Source: an uncultured Clostridia bacterium
Lineage (GTDB): Bacteria > Bacillota > Clostridia > Oscillospirales > Acutalibacteraceae
NCBI GenBank assembly: GCA_946628455.1
Contig: CAMOWP010000069.1
Location: forward strand, 1 to 9,173
Length of the DNA stretch: 9,173 nt
Reading direction: 5' to 3'
Below the pieces are notes generated by a model. That model was not told the origin of the DNA. It was given only the letters and a program-made list of their open reading frames with translations, and made no database searches. The stretch's first letter is position 1. Every line of letters begins with the position of its first letter. A program made the position numbers and the translations under genes. Shown here in pieces: positions 1 to 6,203 of the stretch.

Positions 1-285
1 TGCGTACTCGCAGCCGAATACCTCGCAGGCTCTTTTGATAGCTATTTCCTCAACTATATCAACGTACTGGCAGCCGCCGTAATAACGCTTGTTCGGAAGA
101 CCCTCAGCATATTTATTAGTGAGCACAGAGCCCATTGCCGCCATAACCTGAGGGGAAACAAGGTTTTCTGAAGCGATAAGCTCAATGTTCTCTCTCTGCC
201 TTTTGAGCTCAAGAGCCATTGCGTCTGCAACCTCGCTGTCAGTTTCTCTTACCTTTGCGATTGAATCGTAGTAATCGGAATACAT
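1..285 (-). CDS. glyA: Serine hydroxymethyltransferase, N-terminal part (runs off the left edge)
   Basis: A PLP enzyme that interconverts serine and glycine while loading a one-carbon unit on tetrahydrofolate; cytosolic. Only the first 95 codons are present and the frame stays open to base 1. The visible segment carries the SHMT N-terminal hallmarks RQRENIELIASEN, the GSVLTNKYAEGLPNKRYYGG block and QYVDIVEEIA. There are two in-frame ATG codons, at 298-300 and 283-285. I chose the inner one because a GGAGG Shine-Dalgarno lies between them, 8 nt before the ATG at 285, while the outer ATG is preceded only by A/T sequence with no ribosome site. The gene is divergent from yebC and has its own promoter at 327-355. 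Family assignment is very secure; the start is inferred. Confidence 0.96.
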   Translation of the reverse strand, partial: MYSDYYDSIAKVRETDSEVADAMALELKRQRENIELIASENLVSPQVMAAMGSVLTNKYAEGLPNKRYYGGCQYVDIVEEIAIKRACEVFGCEYA

Positions 286-292
286 TTTTTCG

Positions 293-297
293 TCCTC
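293..297 (-). promoter_or_regulatory. Ribosome binding site that decides the glyA start
   Basis: On the minus strand GGAGG is followed by 7-8 nt and then ATG at 285. It lies inside what would be codons 2-3 of the longer reading from the ATG at 300, which argues that the longer form is not used. Confidence 0.7.
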
Positions 298-326
298 CAT
301 ATTAATATATATAATAATACTTATAT

Positions 327-355
327 ATAATAGCATAAACAAAATACAATTGCAA
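327..355 (-). promoter_or_regulatory. glyA promoter, SigA type with extended -10
   Basis: Read on the minus strand: -35 TTGCAA (350-355), a 17-nt spacer, then -10 TATTAT (327-332) preceded by TGC, an extended -10 arrangement. The start codon at 285 is about 40 nt downstream. It is placed back to back with the yebC promoter, with only 9 nt between the two -35 hexamers. Seen directly as hexamers; promoter function is inferred. Confidence 0.72.
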
Positions 356-364
356 TATTTTATC

Positions 365-393
365 TTGCAAGAACTGATTAAATGTGATAGAAT
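365..393 (+). promoter_or_regulatory. yebC promoter, SigA type with extended -10
   Basis: -35 TTGCAA (365-370), a 17-nt spacer, then -10 TAGAAT (388-393) preceded by TGA, again an extended -10. The ribosome site GGAAGG at 413-418 and the ATG at 427 follow at normal distances. It has the same -35 hexamer and spacer length as the divergent glyA promoter. Confidence 0.68.
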
Positions 394-426
394 AATCTGT
401 AATCTTTTAAACGGAAGGATGATACT

Positions 427-1170
427 ATGAGCGGACATAATAAATGGAGCACAATTAAGCGCAAAAAAGGTGCAAACGACGCCGCAAGAGCTAAGATATT
501 TACCAAGATAGGAAGAGAGCTTGCCGTTGCAGTTAAAAACGGCGGACCCGACCCGAATAATAACGCGAAGCTCCGCGACGTTATTGCAAAGGCTAAGCAA
601 AATAACGTTCCCAACGATAACATTGAGCGTATGCTCAAGAAGGCTGCAGGCGATACAGACTCGGCTAACTACGAGGAAATCGTTTACGAGGGCTACGGTC
701 CGAGCGGCGTTGCAGTTGTTGTTGAAGCGCTTACAGATAACAGAAACCGTACTGCAGGCGAGGTTCGCCACTATTTTGATAAAGCAGGCGGAAATATGGG
801 TAACCCCGGCTCGGTTACCTTTATGTTCTCAAAGCAGGGAGTAATCATCATTGAAAAAGAGGATGTTGACGAGGACCGGCTTATGGAGGACGCACTCGAA
901 GCAGGAGCTTCAGATTTTCTCACCGACGAAGAGGACATCTTTGAAATCAGAACTGAAACCAACGACCTCGGCGCAGTCCGCGACGAGCTTGAGGGCAAGG
1001 GTTATACGATTCTTTCATCCGAAGCTGCTTACATTCCTTCAACCTACACACGCCTTGAAAACGAGGACGATATGAAGAAAATGAGCAGAATGATTGAGAT
1101 GTTTGAAGAAAACGAGGATGTTCAGAACATCTATCACAACTGGGAAAACGAGGACGAATACGAGGAATAA
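427..1170 (+). CDS. yebC: YebC/PmpR/TACO1 family translation-associated protein
   Basis: A cytosolic protein of 247 residues, the usual length of the YebC family (about 240-250). The N-terminus MSGHNKWSTIKRKKGANDAA is the family signature, followed by KIFTKIGRELAVAVKNGG, by NVPNDNIERMLKKA near residues 60-73, and by EGYGPSGVAVVVEALTDNRN near 88-107. Family members were first described as transcriptional regulators (PmpR in Pseudomonas). Work on the mitochondrial homologue TACO1 and on bacterial YebC points to a role at the ribosome in relieving stalls at difficult sequences such as proline stretches. The start is supported by GGAAGG 8 nt upstream and by the conserved MSGHNKW beginning. It is a single-gene unit with its own promoter and a terminator 13 nt after the stop. 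No anomaly is seen. The family is certain; the exact molecular role here is taken from homologues. Confidence 0.97.
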   Translation: MSGHNKWSTIKRKKGANDAARAKIFTKIGRELAVAVKNGGPDPNNNAKLRDVIAKAKQNNVPNDNIERMLKKAAGDTDSANYEEIVYEGYGPSGVAVVVEALTDNRNRTAGEVRHYFDKAGGNMGNPGSVTFMFSKQGVIIIEKEDVDEDRLMEDALEAGASDFLTDEEDIFEIRTETNDLGAVRDELEGKGYTILSSEAAYIPSTYTRLENEDDMKKMSRMIEMFEENEDVQNIYHNWENEDEYEE

Positions 1171-1182
1171 TCCCTGACAAAG

Positions 1183-1226
1183 ATAAAAGCCTGACCGATT
1201 ATACGGTCAGGCTTTTATTAATTTTT
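1183..1226. terminator. Bidirectional intrinsic terminator between yebC and the converging operon
   Basis: A perfect 15-bp stem (1183-1197 with 1204-1218; core AGCCTGACCG / CGGTCAGGCT) with a 6-nt loop ATTATA. On the plus strand it runs into TTAATTTTTT, and on the minus strand into TTTTATCTTT. The A/T-rich ends of the stem give U-tracts both ways, so it can stop yebC from the left and the greA-lysS-ABC operon from the right. Confidence 0.92.
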
Positions 1227-1233
1227 TAAGATA

Positions 1234-1632
1234 TTAATAATAACTGCTTGCAAGGTCTGCAACGTTATAGCCTAAAACTGCGGCAACAATTGCAAGAACA
1301 ATTGAAATAACAACAACGATTACCGCAAGAACGATTGAAGCAATTATGAAATTCTTTTTGTTCTTATTTGTTTTTGAGCTTACAAGCCAAACTATCCAGC
1401 AAATAATATTTACAACGGGAATGGAGTTGAGGATAAACATTCCGATGTACTGACCAACGCTCATAACCTCTTTTGTGGGGTCATACAGCTGCTGGTACTG
1501 CTGAGGCTGCTGATACTGCTGAGGCTGCTGATAGCCCTGGAACTGCTGAGCCTGGGGCTGCGGCTGATTCTGAGCATAGGGCGGCTGCTGAGCCTGGTTC
1601 GGGTAAGAATTGTTTTCAAAATTCTGGTCCAT
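1234..1632 (-). CDS. Small two-TM membrane protein with Gln/Pro/Tyr-rich cytoplasmic-type tail
   Basis: 132 residues, function unknown. Residues 1-50 are low complexity, rich in Q, P, Y and N, with the tandem unit QQPQQY. Residues 53-92 contain MSVGQYIGMFILN, IPVVNIICWIVWLVSS and TNKNKKNF. The pattern MSVG...IPxVNIxxxxVWxxSxxTNxxKKNF is, from memory, shared by a widespread unnamed family of small bacterial membrane proteins with P/Q-rich N-tails. Predicted TM helices lie at about 63-85 and 94-122. The ribosome site AAGGAG (1640-1645) sits inside the last codons of the ABC ATPase gene, and only 2 nt separate the two genes, so translation is probably coupled. It is the last gene of the operon, just before the terminator. 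A scaffold or accessory role to the ABC components is possible but only inferred from position. Confidence 0.85.
   Translation of the reverse strand: MDQNFENNSYPNQAQQPPYAQNQPQPQAQQFQGYQQPQQYQQPQQYQQLYDPTKEVMSVGQYIGMFILNSIPVVNIICWIVWLVSSKTNKNKKNFIIASIVLAVIVVVISIVLAIVAAVLGYNVADLASSYY
1491..1534 (-). repeat. 18-bp tandem repeat coding for the Q/P/Y tail
   Basis: Two near-identical 18-bp units (1491-1508 and 1509-1526, differing at one base) and the start of a third (1527-1534). They encode repeated QQPQQY within the small membrane protein. Units are multiples of 3, so gain or loss would keep the frame. Confidence 0.85.
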
Positions 1633-1634
1633 AA

Positions 1635-2783
1635 TTACTCTCCTTTATTTTGTTCATTATTTGTCCTCTGAAGACGCTCCTCAAATTTTGTGAGGTGCTC
1701 GTCAGAATAAGGTGAATCGGGGGCGTTGAGGTCAGCGTCAGCAAGCTTTCCGACCTCTTCCCTGAACTCGTCCTTACTGAGCTCTTCAGTTTGGTACTTT
1801 TTCTTCAAATCAAGGTAGATTGAATATCTTCTGTCAGGGTCAGGCTTATCGGCAATTTTTGAAACGAAATCGTCCTCAAAGCTCTGCATTTTTTCAAACG
1901 CCTTCTTTTCAGCCGCCTTAACCTTCTGCTCCTCCTTCTTTTCCTTATCGGTGATAGGAACAACAACGGCAGCGCCCTGACTTGTTTTTGTTCTTGTAGT
2001 TTTCTCCTCGTAAACGGTTGCAACGTCCAGAACGTCGCCGCTTGCGATAATTTTACCGTGCTCAAGAAGAATTGCCTTGTTACAGATTGCCTTAACCTGT
2101 TCAATGCTGTGAGAAACGAAAAGAACGGTTACGCCCTTTGCAAACATCGATTTAACCTTTGCAAGGCTCTTTTTTCTGAACTTTGCGTCGCCTACCGAAA
2201 GCACCTCGTCAAGAATGAGGATATCGGGCTCAACGGCAGTTGCGATTGAAAAGCCGAGACGCGAGCGCATACCCGAGGAGTAATTCTTCACAGGCACCTC
2301 GATAAAGTGACCGAGCTCGGAAAACTCAATAATCTCATCGAGCTTGCTGTCAATATACTCTCTTGAATAGCCGAGTATAGCGCCGTAAAGATAGATGTTT
2401 TCCCTGCCTGAATAGTTAGGGTCAAAGCCTGCGCCGAGCTCAAGCAACGGAGCTATTACGCCTTTTTTGGTTATAGTTCCCTCTGTTGGCTTGTAAACGC
2501 CTACTATCGTTTTAAGCAGCGTACTTTTGCCCGCGCCGTTAAGGCCTAAGATGGCAAGACGGTCACCCTTGTAAATTTCAAAATTAACATCGTTAAGAGC
2601 AATGAAATTGTTGTATTCGAGCTTACCCTTAATGAGCCTTATAAAATATTCCTTGAGGTTATCCACCTTTTCCTTGTTGAGAGTAAAGCGCATTGTCACG
2701 TGTTCAACCTTAACAACGGGCTCCTGCTCCTCCTCAAAGGCTGTTAACTCCACTTCATTGTTTATATTGCTGATTTCTTCCAT
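1635..2783 (-). CDS. ABC transporter ATP-binding protein, teichoic acid/polysaccharide export (TagH/Wzt) type
   Basis: 382 residues. The nucleotide-binding domain spans about 23-260: Walker A GLNGAGKST (80-88), the LLELGAGF...SGREN segment typical of the Wzt/TagH/KpsT subgroup (113-129), signature YSSGM (168-172), Walker B ILILDE (188-193), D-loop SVGDA (196-200) and H-loop His225 in FVSHS. All ATPase residues are intact. Known members energise export of lipid-linked polysaccharides or teichoic acids with an ABC-2 permease (TagG/Wzm). Residues 262-382 form a charged Lys/Glu-rich tail (probable helix or coiled coil at 278-300) that does not look like the Wzt carbohydrate-binding domain. No ABC-2 permease is in the window; the upstream neighbour is a 4-TM protein. 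The start has AGAGGA 8-9 nt upstream, overlapping the TAG stop of the previous gene, so expression is coupled. Subfamily secure, substrate unknown. Confidence 0.93.
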   Translation of the reverse strand: MEEISNINNEVELTAFEEEQEPVVKVEHVTMRFTLNKEKVDNLKEYFIRLIKGKLEYNNFIALNDVNFEIYKGDRLAILGLNGAGKSTLLKTIVGVYKPTEGTITKKGVIAPLLELGAGFDPNYSGRENIYLYGAILGYSREYIDSKLDEIIEFSELGHFIEVPVKNYSSGMRSRLGFSIATAVEPDILILDEVLSVGDAKFRKKSLAKVKSMFAKGVTVLFVSHSIEQVKAICNKAILLEHGKIIASGDVLDVATVYEEKTTRTKTSQGAAVVVPITDKEKKEEQKVKAAEKKAFEKMQSFEDDFVSKIADKPDPDRRYSIYLDLKKKYQTEELSKDEFREEVGKLADADLNAPDSPYSDEHLTKFEERLQRTNNEQNKGE

Positions 2784-2794
2784 TTTATTTTCCT

Positions 2795-3679
2795 CTATTT
2801 TTTACTGTCCCTGCTCATTTTCCAGACTGCCGCAGTCAGTATAAAACCTGCAAAGAACATAGATATTGCCGCAATTAACACAACGGCTTCGCACCTGCCG
2901 ACATAGCTCATAAACGCGTCGGCAATATATGCGGGATAAAGCACAAGGCTTTTAACTGTTTTAACTATTTCAACCCCGCCTATAAGCGTAAGATTAATCA
3001 TTGCGCCTGCAAACATTGAATAAACGATGTATCTGAGCGACCTGTAGCGCTTTTCGCCGATTGAAATTATTATCAGAACAAGCACAACCGACAGCAGCGC
3101 TGAAACAATTATTCCGACAAGCCCTGCGATTTTTCCGATGTTTACAACCGTTTCAAGCATATCGATATGCGCAACCTCTATCCTTTCAAGAATATAAGTG
3201 CGTACATATTCCGAAAGCTTCTGCGCGCCCTTTTTCTGCTTTGAATCGGTCTTAAGACCCTCTTTTTCAATTCTCGCATTTATAGCGTCAGCCATATTGC
3301 CTTTAAGCTCCTTTGCGAGGTCCTCATAGGTTGATTTTGTAAATTCCTGTGAGGCGCCGAGAGAGCCTGCAAAATATGCTTCAACTATATCGTAAAGCGC
3401 GGAGTAGCTGACTGTTTCATCAAGAGTGTCCTCAGGGAGCATACTGCCTCTGCAGACATCGTGCGCATAATCCACAACGTCGTTTCTGAGCGCCGTAACA
3501 TACTGCTCGTTTGCAAAGATGTTTACAAGGCTCTGAGGCGTTACAAAGTAAAACCTGATACAGCAGAAAAGGCTCAGAAGCGATACTGTAAGCGAGAGCG
3601 CAAACGCAAGAAAGCTTCTTCCGAAGCGGATTCCCTTGCTTTCGGCTGAGGAGTGACGGTGAGTTGAGTTACTGCTCAT
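2795..3679 (-). CDS. Four-TM membrane protein with large ectodomain between TM1 and TM2, function unknown
   Basis: 294 residues; I do not recognise the family. Predicted helices: TM1 about 22-46, TM2 about 184-207, TM3 about 216-238, TM4 about 263-286. The positive N-terminus (HRH, KGIRFGR) and the KRYRSLR loop after TM2 place the N-terminus inside and residues about 47-183 outside. The outer segment is rich in charged and helical sequence and has Cys76. A TM1/ectodomain/TM2-3-4 plan is also that of FtsX/MacB-like ABC permeases, and the length is similar to FtsX, but I see no convincing sequence match. The start codon overlaps the stop of the sortase-like gene as ATGA, with a strong AGGAGG 7 nt upstream. 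The ABC ATPase follows after 11 nt. Context suggests a partner of both proteins; any role is inferred. Confidence 0.85.
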   Translation of the reverse strand: MSSNSTHRHSSAESKGIRFGRSFLAFALSLTVSLLSLFCCIRFYFVTPQSLVNIFANEQYVTALRNDVVDYAHDVCRGSMLPEDTLDETVSYSALYDIVEAYFAGSLGASQEFTKSTYEDLAKELKGNMADAINARIEKEGLKTDSKQKKGAQKLSEYVRTYILERIEVAHIDMLETVVNIGKIAGLVGIIVSALLSVVLVLIIISIGEKRYRSLRYIVYSMFAGAMINLTLIGGVEIVKTVKSLVLYPAYIADAFMSYVGRCEAVVLIAAISMFFAGFILTAAVWKMSRDSKK

Positions 3680-4335
3680 TCCTGCACCTCCTCAAGCTGC
3701 GGCCCCGATTCAATATCGGCAAGCACATAGAGCTTTTCCTCGTTAAGATTTGAATACACCGTATCGTCGGCAGCGCACACAAGCAGGAGGCTCTGAGGCA
3801 TCGTATCCTCGGGCGGCTGCTCGCTGACCTGAACTGCGCTGACAGAATAAACAAAGCTTCCCCAGCTTGTGTCAAGGGTCAGAGTATCGCCTACCTTAAG
3901 GTTTTTAACCGCCTTGAAGGCGTTGGCTCTTTCGCCGTACATTTCGCAAACGCCTCTGTCACCCGGGAGAACGTCGGTGGTCATTCCCGCTCCCCTCTTA
4001 AGTGATATTCTGTTTTTTCCGTAGTAAACGTTGCAGGAAAAGCCTGCGCCGTTGCAGCTGAGCTCGCCTACCTTATCGCCCGCTGAAAGCCCGGGGCGCT
4101 TAACCGTTCCGCTTTTAACGTCGCTTTTAACATAAGCACTGTCGTTAAGCTGAATATCGGAGATTGAAAACGCAAAGCTCGGCTGAGCCTTGTGAACAAG
4201 ATTAACCGAATAATTAAGCAGAATAAGCGCCAGCGGAATAACGATAACAAGCGATATGAGAAGATAAGTCAGCGGCTTTGTTATATACGGAAGCACAGCG
4301 CGGTGCTTTTTTCTTTTTTTCTTTTTTTCACTCAT
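3676..4335 (-). CDS. Sortase-like membrane protein lacking the catalytic triad (pseudo-sortase)
   Basis: 219 residues: a very basic N-terminus (KKKKRKKHR), a signal-anchor TM at about 20-45, then an extracytoplasmic domain. The C-terminal half follows the sortase beta-barrel pattern: PGDRGVCEMYGER (124-136) matches the usual PG..GNVVIAGHR, FKAVKNLKVGDTLTL (140-154) matches FxxLxxLKxGDxI, GSFVYSVSAVQV (159-170) matches GxFxYxV, and LLLVCAADD (183-191) matches LTLxTC. Sortases use His, Cys and Arg to cut and ligate sorting signals. Here the His is Glu135, the Cys position is Ala188 (Cys187 is one earlier), and the Arg position is Lys201. No His occurs after residue 48 and no Arg after 136. The fold may therefore be kept for binding. 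The start follows lysS by 18 nt with only a poor ribosome site, so coupling to lysS is likely. No LPXTG substrate is in the window. Confidence 0.82.
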   Translation of the reverse strand: MSEKKKKRKKHRAVLPYITKPLTYLLISLVIVIPLALILLNYSVNLVHKAQPSFAFSISDIQLNDSAYVKSDVKSGTVKRPGLSAGDKVGELSCNGAGFSCNVYYGKNRISLKRGAGMTTDVLPGDRGVCEMYGERANAFKAVKNLKVGDTLTLDTSWGSFVYSVSAVQVSEQPPEDTMPQSLLLVCAADDTVYSNLNEEKLYVLADIESGPQLEEVQE

Positions 4336-4353
4336 AATTCCAATAGATATAAG

Positions 4354-6192
4354 TTATTTATCAAGTGGTTTCATTGTCGGGAAGAGGAGGACGTCTCTGA
4401 TTGAATAGCTGTCCGTAAGGAGCATAACGAGTCTGTCAATTCCGATGCCGAGGCCGCCCGTAGGAGGCATACCGTATTCAAGCGCGGTAACAAAATCGTT
4501 ATCAATCATATTTGCTTCATCGTCGCCTGCTTCTCTGAGCTTCATCTGAGCCTCAAAGCGTCCCATCTGGTCAATCGGGTCGTTAAGCTCGGAATAAGCG
4601 TTGCCGTATTCGCTGCCCATAATAAACAGCTCAAAGCGTTCTGTGAGAACAGGGCAATCGGGCTTTCTCTTTGTAAGCGGAGAAACCTCAACGGGATAGT
4701 CCATAATAAAGGTCGGCTGAGTGAGATTACTCTCAACGAATTCCTCGAAGAAGGAGTTGAGAATATCGCCCCAGGTTGCCTTTCCGTTTTCTATTTCAAT
4801 GTCCTTTTCCTTTGCAATGGCGATAGCTTTTTCGTTATCGCTCATAAATTCAGCAAAGTCAATTCCCGTATATTCCTTAACTGCGTCAACCATAGTAAGG
4901 CGCCTGAACGGGCTTTCAAGGTCAACCTCGGTTCCGTTGAAGGTTATGTGAAGATTACCGTCGCATACCTCGTTAGCTGCGTTTCTGATAAGCGCTTCCG
5001 AAATATCCATCATTCCGTGATAATCTGTATATGCCTGATAGAGCTCTATGCAGGTAAACTCAGGGTTGTGCTTAACGTCCATACCCTCGTTTCTGAAATT
5101 ACGTCCGATTTCGTAAACTCTCTCCATACCGCCTACTATGAGCCTCTTGAGATAAAGCTCGGTTGCGATACGGAGATACATATCCATATCAAGCGTGTTA
5201 TGGTGCGTTATGAACGGACGGGCGGAGGCTCCGCCGGGGATGAGGTTAAGGATAGGAGTTTCAACCTCGATAAAGCCGAGGTTATCAAGATAACGCCTGA
5301 TTGAGGTAATAATCTTAGAGCGCTTGATGAAGGTATCCTTAACATCGGGATTCATAATCATATCAAGATAACGCTTGCGGTATCTTGTGTCAGTATCCGT
5401 AAGGCCGTGGAATTTTTCGGGAAGCGGAAGAAGAGACTTTGAAAGCAGCCTGAGCTCCTGAGCGTGAACCGAAATTTCGCCCGTTCTCGTTTTGAAAACG
5501 AAGCCCTTGATTTCAACTATATCGCCGATATCCCAGGTTTTGAACTCCTTGAAAACATCCTCGCCAACGTCGTTCATACGAACGTAAGCCTGGATTCTTC
5601 CGTTTCTGTCCTGCACGTCGATGAAATTAGCCTTGCCCATATCGCGCCAGGTCATAATTCTTCCTGCGATTATAACCTCTTTGTTTTCAAGCTCATCAAA
5701 GTTTGCCTTGATTTCGTCGCTGTGATGAGTCTGCTCGGCAAGAGTAATCTCAAACGGGTCGCGGCCGTCGTCCTGAAGCGCTTTAAGCTTGTCTATTCTT
5801 ATCTGCTTCTGCTCGTTTTCCGAGAGAACAACCTCTGCCATTTTCATCTGAGCCGCGTTTGCGTTGTTGCCGATTTTGGTTATGATATCGAGAACTGCCT
5901 CTTCGCTGTCAGCGCTGCCCGAAAGAGCAACTGCGCCTGTCTGAAGGAAGAGAGTGTACTTAACCTTGTCTCCGTCTGCCTCAACGAGGTATTTCGGATT
6001 AGTCTTTTCCTCGTCGCCCTGAATAGCGTTCTGAACCTTCATCCTGCTGTTCTTCTTAACAGCCTTAACGCCTCTTTTGCAAGCGTCCTCCTTATCAAAA
6101 ACAGGAGAGGTGCCTACTGCCGCATCGTCTATAAAAAGGGTGAAATCAAAGGAGTTATCTCCCCTCTTGGTTATTTCAAATCTACCTGCCAT
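4354..6192 (-). CDS. lysS: Lysyl-tRNA synthetase (class II) with N-terminal tandem YegP-like (DUF1508) extension
   Basis: Charges tRNA-Lys with lysine; cytosolic. It has 612 residues against about 490-510 for normal bacterial LysRS. The synthetase proper begins near residue 118. The anticodon-binding OB fold lies at about 171-250 (VIIAGRIMTWRDMGKANFID). Class II motif 1 is at about 298-325 (FIEVETPILNLIPGGASARP), motif 2 at 358-385 (RVYEIGRNFRNEG...NPEFTCIE) and motif 3 at 579-605 (GGLGIGIDRLVMLL). All core residues look intact. Residues 1-112 resemble E. coli YegP, beginning MAGRFEITKRGDNSFDFTL, with a second weaker copy from about residue 66 (PKYLVEADGDKVKYTLFL). The ATG at 6192 has AAGAGGT 6 nt upstream; the internal Met116 and Met118 codons have no ribosome site, so the extension is probably translated. 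The gene lies 11 nt after greA and is expressed from its promoter. Confidence 0.96.
   Translation of the reverse strand: MAGRFEITKRGDNSFDFTLFIDDAAVGTSPVFDKEDACKRGVKAVKKNSRMKVQNAIQGDEEKTNPKYLVEADGDKVKYTLFLQTGAVALSGSADSEEAVLDIITKIGNNANAAQMKMAEVVLSENEQKQIRIDKLKALQDDGRDPFEITLAEQTHHSDEIKANFDELENKEVIIAGRIMTWRDMGKANFIDVQDRNGRIQAYVRMNDVGEDVFKEFKTWDIGDIVEIKGFVFKTRTGEISVHAQELRLLSKSLLPLPEKFHGLTDTDTRYRKRYLDMIMNPDVKDTFIKRSKIITSIRRYLDNLGFIEVETPILNLIPGGASARPFITHHNTLDMDMYLRIATELYLKRLIVGGMERVYEIGRNFRNEGMDVKHNPEFTCIELYQAYTDYHGMMDISEALIRNAANEVCDGNLHITFNGTEVDLESPFRRLTMVDAVKEYTGIDFAEFMSDNEKAIAIAKEKDIEIENGKATWGDILNSFFEEFVESNLTQPTFIMDYPVEVSPLTKRKPDCPVLTERFELFIMGSEYGNAYSELNDPIDQMGRFEAQMKLREAGDDEANMIDNDFVTALEYGMPPTGGLGIGIDRLVMLLTDSYSIRDVLLFPTMKPLDK
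5857..6192 (-). other. Tandem DUF1508/YegP-like domain fused to LysRS
   Basis: This segment encodes residues 1-112 of the LysRS protein. Repeat 1 (about 3-49) has GRFEITKRGDNSFDFTL...AVGTS and ends in KRGVKAVKKNS. Repeat 2 (about 66-112) has KYLVEADGDKVKYTLFL...ALSGS and ends in LDIITKIGNN. This matches the DUF1508 plan (G.FE..K...N..F.F.L....G..I..S..Y.....C..GI.SVK.N), and YegP itself is a tandem of two. The second copy is clearly more diverged. The function of DUF1508 is unknown to me. Confidence 0.78.
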
Positions 6193-6203
6193 TAGTTTAC
6201 CTC

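Noticed and set aside
4948..5304. 118-codon plus-strand frame within lysS
   Set aside because: Antisense shadow of the conserved catalytic core; no promoter or ribosome site.
5839..5847. Internal lysS start at Met116/Met118 giving a normal-length LysRS
   Set aside because: The upstream bases GCAAACGCGGCTCAG hold no Shine-Dalgarno, while the long start has AAGAGGT at good spacing. A minor internal product cannot be excluded.
5464..6195. Long open frame on the plus strand opposite lysS (243 codons)
   Set aside because: It lies entirely antisense to a certain lysS gene, with no ribosome site and no recognisable motif; Cys/Val-rich translation typical of an antisense shadow.
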